From NCBI GenBank assembly GCA_013298445.1, contig JAAFHQ010000041.1:1-15839 (forward strand): a DNA stretch of 15,839 nt. Direction: 5' to 3'. This stretch comes from Chitinophagales bacterium. GTDB lineage: Bacteria; Bacteroidota; Bacteroidia; Chitinophagales; Saprospiraceae. The position numbers and the translations under genes are program-made. The stretch's first letter is position 1. Every line of letters starts with the position of its first letter. Under the pieces are notes generated by a model that saw only the letters and a list, made by a program, of their open reading frames with translations, searched no databases and had not been told where the DNA came from. Positions 1-6,309 of the stretch are shown here, piece after piece.

Positions 1-854
1 TTGGGCCAATCGTCGCCATCGGAGATCAGCAGCAGGGGTTTGGGGGCAAAAAGTGCCGCAATTTCAAGGTTGGAAGTGATGTGCGTCGGGCGTTTGTGTA
101 CGGGCATGCCACTTTCGCAGGTGCAGCCCCCAAAAAAATGCCCCGATACCATCACCACCGGCACCGATACCTTGATGCGTTCGTCCACTGCGGCCAGCAT
201 GAAGGTTTGGGTACCACCACCTGATTCGCCGCTGATGGCCACCCGGTTTTTGTCCACCCCGGGCAGCGAAAGCAGGAAGTTGAGCACGTAGCTGCTGTTG
301 ATGAGTTGCAGTTTGAAGGCCTTTTCAATTTTGTGGTCGCAGTATTTGGCGTCGCCATACCCCACCATATCGTAGGCAAAAACGGCTGCGCCCATGCGTG
401 CGAGTGTCGCACAACGCTGTTGGACGTATTCTTTGTAGCGGGGCTCGGGGCCGTGCCCATGCGGGGCGAGGATGGCGGCGAGTTTGCCTGTTTTGTCCAG
501 GGGGGTGTACAAATTCCCAGTCACGTAAATGCCGGGCAGGGATTGGAAGGACACATTCTCCACTGCGTAGCCATTTAAGGTTTTGCGGCTGTGGATGGTA
601 ATGTGTTTGGGTTTTTTATGGCTCAGGGACTTGATTTCGGCGCCGTCCAGAATGCCTTGGCGGAGGAGTTGCGCCCGCTTTTCCCAGCTGGCCTGGTCGC
701 TGTATTTTTCGGCTACGGCACGGTGAACCTCTACGGCCTGGGCTTCGGTGTAGAAGTTGCGTTGGCACAGCTCGGGCTTTTCGGGGTTGAATTGGGCGAA
801 AAGGAGGCTGGTGCTGAGGGTCAAAAGGCAAGAGAGCAAGGCTGGATGTTTCAT
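1..854 (-). CDS. Exported alpha/beta-hydrolase, acetylxylan-esterase-like (3' end missing)
   Basis: This reading frame is open from an ATG at 854 to the left edge of the window, so the C-terminus is missing and 284 residues are visible. Residues 1-21 form a signal peptide ending LLFAQ. An alpha/beta-hydrolase core follows: an oxyanion-hole-like APHGHG stretch, a YDMVGYGD strand/turn, the nucleophile elbow GESGG with Ser211, and near the edge the strand LLLISDGDDWP, whose Asp residues (279-282) are candidates for the catalytic acid. The catalytic His would lie outside the window. The pattern fits secreted esterases of the acetylxylan esterase / dienelactone hydrolase type, which deacetylate polysaccharides or cleave small esters; the substrate cannot be read here. 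It lies 65 bp downstream of a co-oriented AraC regulator, which may control it. Family call is fairly secure, exact activity is not. Confidence 0.8.
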   Translation of the reverse strand, partial: MKHPALLSCLLTLSTSLLFAQFNPEKPELCQRNFYTEAQAVEVHRAVAEKYSDQASWEKRAQLLRQGILDGAEIKSLSHKKPKHITIHSRKTLNGYAVENVSFQSLPGIYVTGNLYTPLDKTGKLAAILAPHGHGPEPRYKEYVQQRCATLARMGAAVFAYDMVGYGDAKYCDHKIEKAFKLQLINSSYVLNFLLSLPGVDKNRVAISGESGGGTQTFMLAAVDERIKVSVPVVMVSGHFFGGCTCESGMPVHKRPTHITSNLEIAALFAPKPLLLISDGDDWP

Positions 855-878
855 TAGACCGATTTTTTGTTCGACGTT

Positions 879-886
879 CAAATTTA
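879..886 (-). promoter_or_regulatory. Possible -7 promoter element for the esterase
   Basis: On the minus strand this reads TAAATTTG, a full match to the Bacteroidota -7 consensus TAnnTTTG, 24 bp before the esterase ATG. No -33 TTTG at the usual spacing was found, so the assignment rests on the -7 element only. If real, the esterase can be transcribed independently of the upstream regulator. Confidence 0.35.
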
Positions 887-919
887 AATAAAAGAAAGCA
901 AGAATACCTGGTTTAGCCC

Positions 920-1825
920 CTATTCAATCCCCCCCATCCGATACTCCAATGGCGACACCCCCACCCGCTGCTTAAACAACCTGGTAAAATGCTGCGGATA
1001 CCGATACCCCATGGCGTAAGCAATTTCACTGATGGATTTGCTCTGGTCAAAAATCTTTTGTTTGGCCAGGTTGATGATGCTGGCCTGAATGTATTCCAAA
1101 GCCGGGGTTCCCGTTTCTTTTTTGACCAAATCACCAAAATAATTGGCGGAGAGGTTTAATTTTTCCGCACAATAAGCCACCGTGGGTAAGCCCAGCGATT
1201 GTGGTAAATCGGAATTGAAATAGGTTTCCAACAAGTGCTCAAAGCGGGTCAAAATGTCCTTGTTCAGGTTTTCGCGGGTAATGAATTGGCGGTCGTAGAA
1301 GCGGATACAGTAATTCAGGAACAGTTCAATGTTGCTAACGATCAACATTTTACTGTGTTTGTCGATGCCGCGCTCCAGCTCTTCCTTGATTTTATGGAAA
1401 CATTCCACTACAATCTGCCGTTCCCGGGCGGAGATGTGCAGCGCCTCGTTCACGTCATAGCCAAAAAATCGGTAGTCCTTCATTTTTTGGCCCAGGGAAG
1501 TACCTTTGATTAAATCGGGGTGAAAGACCAGTGCCCAGCCGCTGGGTTGTACCATTATCTCTGCCGCCAAATCAAAACCAAAAACCTGCCCCGGAGCAAT
1601 GAACAACAAGGTTTCCTCTTCGTAGTCGTATTTGTTGCGCCCGTATTGAAAATCCTCGCAGCGCAGGTCTTTTAAAAAAATCACATAAATCTCCGACAAG
1701 CACCGATTGGCGGCGATGGGTATCGACTTTGACTGGTCCAGCACGTTCACCAGGGGATGTAAGGTTTCTTGGCCCCGGCGGGAGCTGAATTGGGACACAC
1801 TGGACAGTTTTTCAATTTCACCCAT
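920..1825 (-). CDS. AraC-family transcriptional regulator
   Basis: This 301-residue cytoplasmic regulator has the standard AraC layout. Residues about 20-190 form an N-terminal sensing region with no recognisable ligand motif, and residues about 190-297 carry the two helix-turn-helix motifs. The first HTH lies around LPTVAYCAEKLNLSANYFG (213-231). The second carries the family signature ISEIAYAMGYRYPQHFTRLF (265-284), followed by KQRVGVSPLEYR. The start is ATG at 1825, and the frame ends with TAG at 920-922. It is transcribed away from the barrel-protein gene at 1983 and towards the esterase 65 bp downstream, so either neighbour is a candidate target. Nothing in it suggests metal sensing, and it probably lies outside the metal-related block. 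The family is certain, while ligand and targets are unknown. Confidence 0.93.
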   Translation of the reverse strand: MGEIEKLSSVSQFSSRRGQETLHPLVNVLDQSKSIPIAANRCLSEIYVIFLKDLRCEDFQYGRNKYDYEEETLLFIAPGQVFGFDLAAEIMVQPSGWALVFHPDLIKGTSLGQKMKDYRFFGYDVNEALHISARERQIVVECFHKIKEELERGIDKHSKMLIVSNIELFLNYCIRFYDRQFITRENLNKDILTRFEHLLETYFNSDLPQSLGLPTVAYCAEKLNLSANYFGDLVKKETGTPALEYIQASIINLAKQKIFDQSKSISEIAYAMGYRYPQHFTRLFKQRVGVSPLEYRMGGIE

Positions 1826-1982
1826 GGTAGCTTGTTTAGGCTTTAAAAATACAATAGTAGCTTCGATTTTCTGTTTGTCAACCCCAATCCGTAAAAATGG
1901 TAAAGGATGCAGTAATTTGGGTAAGTAGCTTTTAACAAAAGGGAGGGAGCTTTGTGCTCAACAATCAAAGCATTTGCAACCG

Positions 1983-2759
1983 ATGAAAAAAACAATCACC
2001 TTTTTCTGTTTTTTCCTTTTTACCCTCTGCTCTTTTGCCCAAACCATCGACACGACCCAAACCCCCAGTTTCTTCCGCGGGCAAATCACCGCTACCAACA
2101 ACGGCATCTCCCTCATCCCCAATTTTTCCCTGAACAAACCTGCCGCCCTGTTTGATTTATCCATTGGCAAAGGCCGTTTGAGTTTTGATCCCATGTTCCG
2201 CTTTGGCCTCGACGGTAAACCATGGACCTTGATTTTTTGGTTTCGTTATAAAGTGGTAGACCAGCGCAAGTTCACGCTCGGGATCGGTGCACACCCATCC
2301 CTTTTGTTCCGCACGGAGACGGCCACCATCGCTGGAATCAATAAAGAAGTTTTGACGACCCAGCGCTATGTAGCCTGGGAAGCTTCGCCTACTTATCGAC
2401 TCAACAAAAATGTAGCGGTGGGACTCTATTACATTGGTTCACACGGCTTGACCAGAGACCTCATCCAATTGACTAATTTTGTAGCGGCCCGAGCCATCTT
2501 TACCAATCTGAAATTGGGCTCACAATTCAATTACTCCTTCTCGCCACAGGTCTATTATCTGAAGCAGGATAAATTGGAAGGAACCTACTGGAATGCCAGC
2601 TTCGGGCTAGCCAAAAACCATTTTCCACTTACCTTTTCGGCCATTGTTAGTCAAAAAATCCAGTCGGAAATTCCTGGGAAGGATTTTTTGTGGAGCCTTG
2701 GGTTGGTGTACAACATCAACAATACTTATTTTAAAACCAGTACTTTGACCCAGCATTAG
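1983..2759 (+). CDS. Uncharacterised exported protein, probable outer-membrane beta-barrel
   Basis: I do not recognise a named family. The 258-residue product begins with a clear signal peptide (Lys-Lys then a Phe-rich core, cleavage probably after SFA, residue 19). The rest is a series of alternating, aromatic-rich amphipathic strands typical of a small outer-membrane barrel, for example LSFDPMFRFGLDG, LIFWFRYKVV, FTLGIGAHPSLLF, VAVGLYYIGSHG and FLWSLGLVYNINN. There are no cysteines after the signal peptide and no His-rich stretch. ATG at 1983 is preferred over the in-frame TTG at 1974 because it begins directly with the Met-Lys-Lys of the signal peptide. It is divergent from the AraC regulator, with a 157-bp intergenic region, and 106 bp upstream of the HMA-like gene. 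A link to metal handling is not shown. Confidence 0.75.
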   Translation: MKKTITFFCFFLFTLCSFAQTIDTTQTPSFFRGQITATNNGISLIPNFSLNKPAALFDLSIGKGRLSFDPMFRFGLDGKPWTLIFWFRYKVVDQRKFTLGIGAHPSLLFRTETATIAGINKEVLTTQRYVAWEASPTYRLNKNVAVGLYYIGSHGLTRDLIQLTNFVAARAIFTNLKLGSQFNYSFSPQVYYLKQDKLEGTYWNASFGLAKNHFPLTFSAIVSQKIQSEIPGKDFLWSLGLVYNINNTYFKTSTLTQH

Positions 2760-2821
2760 TTTTTTCTTGTTATTCACCTGTTAAAACCTTCCGTGCTCTC
2801 GCATCTAAGGCCTATTTCCCC

Positions 2822-2829
2822 TATTTTTG
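2822..2829 (+). promoter_or_regulatory. Probable -7 promoter element for the HMA-like gene
   Basis: TATTTTTG matches TAnnTTTG exactly and lies 36 bp before the ATG at 2866, leaving a short A-rich leader. I found no -33 TTTG at the expected distance. Confidence 0.45.
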
Positions 2830-2865
2830 CAGCACCAAAAAATATTCTCTCAAAAATCATCAACC

Positions 2866-3216
2866 ATGAAAAACGTATTCGCTGCATTTTTGACCTTCGC
2901 CTGCCTGTTTTTTGCCCAAAACCTGATGGCACAAACAGCCAATGCCCCTAAGGACGAAGTAAAAGTGGTTTCGGTAAAAGTGAGCGGCGTATGCTGCAAC
3001 GGCGACCTGTCGACCATCAAAAAGAAACTGGTCAACCAGGAAGGCGTTGATGCGGTAACGGCTGGTGATGCCAAAAAAGAAGCAACCAACATCAAGGTGA
3101 CTTACCATCCCGGACTTATTTCGGAAGCCAAAATCCGTAGCTTGATTGAAAAAACTGAAGGCTGTGAAAAACCTGGGGATCTGCCTTACAAGGTGAAAGC
3201 GGTGACGTATTTGTAA
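2866..3216 (+). CDS. Periplasmic heavy-metal-associated (HMA-like) domain protein
   Basis: This 116-residue exported protein has a signal peptide with likely cleavage after LMA (residue 22). A single ferredoxin-fold domain of the heavy-metal-associated type follows at about residues 31-95. The first strand and metal loop read VSVKVSGVCCNGDLSTIKK, then comes a helix, a strand with GVDAVTAGDAKKEATNIKVTY, and a second helix SEAKIRSLIEKTEGC. The usual CxxC metal loop is replaced by a vicinal Cys43-Cys44 pair, with a third cysteine at 100. Such exported single-domain proteins occur in Bacteroidota beside a TonB-dependent receptor, as here (receptor 239 bp downstream). They are thought to bind soft metals such as copper in the periplasm. 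ATG at 2866 is chosen because an in-frame TTG at 2827 lies inside the putative promoter. The fold call is good; metal identity is inference. Confidence 0.85.
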   Translation: MKNVFAAFLTFACLFFAQNLMAQTANAPKDEVKVVSVKVSGVCCNGDLSTIKKKLVNQEGVDAVTAGDAKKEATNIKVTYHPGLISEAKIRSLIEKTEGCEKPGDLPYKVKAVTYL

Positions 3217-3243
3217 TCAAACTTCCCCTTAAAGGTGCATAAC

Positions 3244-3358
3244 CTGAGGTGAGCCTATGGTGTCTAAAGTTTCTTAGGTGGTTAAAAAGAAAAAACCTGC
3301 GAAGCAGGGAATTCTTTCACCACCTAAGTAACCTGAGACACCTAAGGAATCACCTCAG
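3244..3358. repeat. 115-bp nested inverted repeat between HMA-like gene and receptor
   Basis: Both halves of this segment are complementary over nearly the full length. 3244-3252 pairs with 3350-3358 (9 bp). 3254-3265 pairs with 3336-3347 with two mismatches. 3273-3282 pairs perfectly with 3319-3328 (10 bp). 3286-3291 pairs with 3312-3317. The centre is a 5-bp hairpin CCTGC-GAA-GCAGG at 3296-3308. The innermost part has an A-run on its left and a short T-rich run on its right, so it could end transcription of the HMA-like gene. The length and nested symmetry also suit a miniature inverted-repeat element or a long structured RNA. The pairing is seen directly; the role is not known. Confidence 0.8.
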
Positions 3359-3455
3359 TAGTTTCAACATCTGGGGAATAACCATGTTTAGTACTCATCT
3401 GTAACCACAGGGTCGCTTTTTTCCCCCGAACACTTCTATTGGTAAAATCACTGCC

Positions 3456-5687
3456 ATGCGCTTTCTGCTCCTGCTCATTTCCCTCTTCCCTTGTGTCCTC
3501 TCTGCCCAAACGGTCAAAGGCAAGATCTTTGGCCAAACCCCCTCCGGCAATGAAATCCTGCCCGGAGCCACCCTCACTTTGTTGGGCAGCACCCTGGGAA
3601 CAGTGAGCAATGAATTTGGCGTATTTGAAATTCAGGTACCCGCCGATGCTACCGACCCTCGTCTAGTCGTCTCCTTTTTGGGCTTCAAAACCGATACCAT
3701 AGCCATTGCTGGCCGGACTTATTTTTCGGCTTACCTTAGTCCCGACCCCAAAAACCTGGAAGCAGCCACCGTCGTTGCTCAACAAGGCGGCTCCTTCATC
3801 TCGGCCTTGCAAGGCATCAAGGTTGAAGTCATCAACTCAAAAGAACTCACCAAAGCCGCCTGCTGTGATCTGGCGGGTTGTTTTGAAACCCAGGGCACCA
3901 TCCAGGCCCAAACCACCAACCTCCTGCTCAACAGCAAAGAACTGCGCATTTTGGGCCTTTCCGGCGTTTACAATCAAATTTTGGTGGATGGCATGCCGAT
4001 GATTTTGGGCAGCAGCTTCACTTATGGCATCAGCAGCATCCCCGGCACTCTGGTCGATCAGATTTTTGTAGCCAAAGGCGCCAATTCGGTCTTGCAAGGT
4101 TTTGAAAGCATCAGCGGCCAGGTCAACGTCGTCCTGAAAGAACCTAAACCCGACAAGGAAAAAATCCTGCTCAACGCCTACCTCAATTCCTTTGGGGAAA
4201 AACACCTCAACGTCAATTTTTCTACGAACCTGGGTAAAAACTGGAAAAGCCTGACTTCCCTGCACCTGGTACAACCCGCTGGAAAGCGCGACCGGGACGG
4301 CGATGCTTTTTTAGACCTGCCCCTGCTGACCCGTTTGGCCATTTACCAAAAATTCACTTTGGGCGATGAACAGACTGAAGGTTGGAGCAGCAAAATTGGC
4401 CTGCGTTATTTAGATGAAAAGCGCATTGGCGGGCAAACAACATTTGATGCCAAAAATGACCAGGGCTCCACCCAGGTCTATGGCCAGGTCGTGCAATACC
4501 AACAACCCGAACTGTATACCAAAACGGGCTATCGCTTCAACCCCCAATCCAAAATATCCCTGATTGCCTCGGTCTTTCAGCACCAGCAATCGGCCTGGTT
4601 TGGTGTGACCCAATACAACTCCAAACACCTGAACGCCTACGTCAACCTGCAATACGAACAACTCTGGGCGCAAAAACACGACCTGAAGTTTGGCTTCAGC
4701 TACCGCCACCTCAACCTGGATGAAACAATCCGTTTTTCCAACAATGACCTGGAGCGAACCTTTGCTGGCGACTACCTGCGGCGGGAACGTACTCCCGGCC
4801 TGTTTGCCGAAAACGTGTTCAATTTTGAACATTTCAGCATCATTGCTGGCGCCAGAATGGACCACCATCGGCAATTTGGTTGGCAATTCGTGCCCCGCCT
4901 GACCCTGCGCTACAACGCGGGCGACGCCACGGTGATCCGTGCCAATGTAGGACGTGGCTTGCGCTCGGTCAATTTGTTTGCCGAAAACGTGTCCTTGTTG
5001 ATCAGTTCCCGCGATATTCGCTTTGCGGAGCCCCTGGAATTGGAAAGGGCCTGGAACTCGGGCATCAACCTCACCCACACTGCTACAGGGGAAAACCTGG
5101 TGGCCACTTTTTCGGTCGATTTTTACCATACCCGCTTCCAAAATCAGATTTTCCCAGATTACGATTCCGATCCGGGTTTGGCGATCATCCAAAACTACCG
5201 CAGCCGATCGGTTTCCAATGGGTTTCAGTTCGATGCCAAATTTGTGCTCTCGAAAGTTTTTGAGGCCAAGTTTGCCTACAACTTTTTGGACGTGTACCGC
5301 CCCACCGTTGAAGGGAAGGTCTATTTGCCGTTTAATGCCCCCTACCGGGTAGTCGGCGCATTTTCCTACGAGCCCAAAAACAAAGAATGGCATGCCGATG
5401 TAAACCTGCACTGGATGGGCCCGCAGCGTTTGCCGGATACCAAATCCCTGCCGGAGGCATTGCGGCAGCCCGAGTTTTCCCGCGCCTTTTCGGTGACCAA
5501 TGTGCAGTTCACCAAGGTTTGGAAAAAACTGGATGTGTATGCGGGTTGTGAAAACCTCTTTGATTTCCGCCAGATTCGCCCCATCATCAATTGGCAAAAT
5601 CCTTTTGGAGAGTACTTTGATACGGCTTTTGCCTGGGGCCCTACGCGGGGACGGGAGTTGTACCTGGGGCTGAGGATGAGGTTGTAA
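3456..5687 (+). CDS. TonB-dependent receptor, metal-associated type
   Basis: This is a 743-residue outer-membrane active transporter driven by TonB-ExbBD. In order it has a signal peptide (to about residue 17, VLSAQ), a carboxypeptidase-regulatory-like domain (about 18-95), a plug domain (about 120-235) and a 22-strand-type barrel to the C-terminal GLRMRL. The linker/plug start contains KAACCDLAGCFETQ, with Cys136, Cys137 and Cys142. A related AACC...SFET motif marks the Bacteroidota receptors that sit beside HMA-domain proteins, which matches the upstream gene. Other plug landmarks are ELRILGLSGVYNQILVDGMP and FESISGQVNV. Substrate is inferred to be a soft metal such as copper or a metal chelate. 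It could be co-transcribed with the HMA-like gene, but the inverted repeat in the 239-bp gap may interrupt or modulate this. Start ATG at 3456 gives the signal peptide directly. Confidence 0.92.
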   Translation: MRFLLLLISLFPCVLSAQTVKGKIFGQTPSGNEILPGATLTLLGSTLGTVSNEFGVFEIQVPADATDPRLVVSFLGFKTDTIAIAGRTYFSAYLSPDPKNLEAATVVAQQGGSFISALQGIKVEVINSKELTKAACCDLAGCFETQGTIQAQTTNLLLNSKELRILGLSGVYNQILVDGMPMILGSSFTYGISSIPGTLVDQIFVAKGANSVLQGFESISGQVNVVLKEPKPDKEKILLNAYLNSFGEKHLNVNFSTNLGKNWKSLTSLHLVQPAGKRDRDGDAFLDLPLLTRLAIYQKFTLGDEQTEGWSSKIGLRYLDEKRIGGQTTFDAKNDQGSTQVYGQVVQYQQPELYTKTGYRFNPQSKISLIASVFQHQQSAWFGVTQYNSKHLNAYVNLQYEQLWAQKHDLKFGFSYRHLNLDETIRFSNNDLERTFAGDYLRRERTPGLFAENVFNFEHFSIIAGARMDHHRQFGWQFVPRLTLRYNAGDATVIRANVGRGLRSVNLFAENVSLLISSRDIRFAEPLELERAWNSGINLTHTATGENLVATFSVDFYHTRFQNQIFPDYDSDPGLAIIQNYRSRSVSNGFQFDAKFVLSKVFEAKFAYNFLDVYRPTVEGKVYLPFNAPYRVVGAFSYEPKNKEWHADVNLHWMGPQRLPDTKSLPEALRQPEFSRAFSVTNVQFTKVWKKLDVYAGCENLFDFRQIRPIINWQNPFGEYFDTAFAWGPTRGRELYLGLRMRL

Positions 5688-5766
5688 AAAACGGCTTCAG
5701 CGCTGTAGGCAAATAAAGAAACAAAAATCATCCATTCCCCTAAATCCCAATCCCTCCTTTGCTACG

Positions 5767-5774
5767 TATATTTG
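5767..5774 (+). promoter_or_regulatory. Probable -7 promoter element for the first His-rich gene
   Basis: TATATTTG matches TAnnTTTG exactly, 16 bp before the ATG at 5791, implying a leader of only about ten bases. No convincing -33 element was seen. Confidence 0.45.
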
Positions 5775-5790
5775 TGCAGTACCATAGCAC

Positions 5791-6171
5791 ATGAAAAACG
5801 CAAGCATTTGGATTCTTTTACTGGTTTATCTTACGGCATCCTGTGTGGAGCTGCTGCCAGTATTGAACGATACGCTTGCGCACCTTTTTTGGCACCACCA
5901 TCACCTTGAACACGTGCACCACGGTCAAGAAGACCATGAACACGTAGGGGAGGAAATCGTCCAATTGTTGAACCTGGATCACGGAACTACCTCAGCCATT
6001 TCGGAATCACCCGACTATAAATTCAGCTTGTCGGTGCACTTGATTGCCCCGACTATGGTTTTTAAAACGCGCAGATTAGGTCATATTCAACAAGTTCCCC
6101 TCCCGCTTTATGCTATTAGTTGGTCATTGGGTGTAGGGAACGCAGTTTTCCAACCACCAGAGCTCGCCTAA
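5791..6171 (+). CDS. Small His-rich exported protein, upstream of a TonB-dependent receptor
   Basis: This 126-residue protein has a hydrophobic N-terminal segment (residues 5-18), consistent with a signal peptide or anchor. It is followed by a cluster of about ten histidines between residues 31 and 51, interspersed with Asp/Glu: HLFWHHHH at 31-38, then HVHHGQEDHEH. Such a cluster would bind divalent metals such as zinc, copper, cobalt or nickel. The C-terminus FQPPELA resembles the WQPPKx tail of small proteins found next to Bacteroidota RND metal-efflux genes, and of the second His-rich protein at 14262. I know no proven function. A role as a periplasmic metal buffer or sensor for the receptor 138 bp downstream is inference from composition and position. 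Confidence 0.75.
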   Translation: MKNASIWILLLVYLTASCVELLPVLNDTLAHLFWHHHHLEHVHHGQEDHEHVGEEIVQLLNLDHGTTSAISESPDYKFSLSVHLIAPTMVFKTRRLGHIQQVPLPLYAISWSLGVGNAVFQPPELA

Positions 6172-6309
6172 ACGTTTCCCATCTTTTCTTTATCCATCTT
6201 GTCTGCCTGCCCAATGAAGGGATCAGGCTAGACCTTGCTTTTTTAACTTTCTAGCGCAGGTACATCCGCACAGAAGTGCTGTACCTGGCTTTCCCAAGCT
6301 ATTTTGATC

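Noticed and set aside
1..857. Several short plus-strand open frames across the left end
   Set aside because: The minus strand carries one continuous frame with a signal peptide and a GESGG nucleophile elbow; the plus-strand frames are shadows.
3244..3358. CRISPR-like or tandem-repeat reading of the recurring CACCTAAG/CTTAGGTG motifs
   Set aside because: The motifs form one symmetrical inverted repeat rather than evenly spaced direct repeats with spacers.
4410..5597. 395-residue open frame on the minus strand
   Set aside because: It lies wholly inside the receptor gene at 3456-5687, has no family landmarks, and mirrors its codons on the opposite strand.
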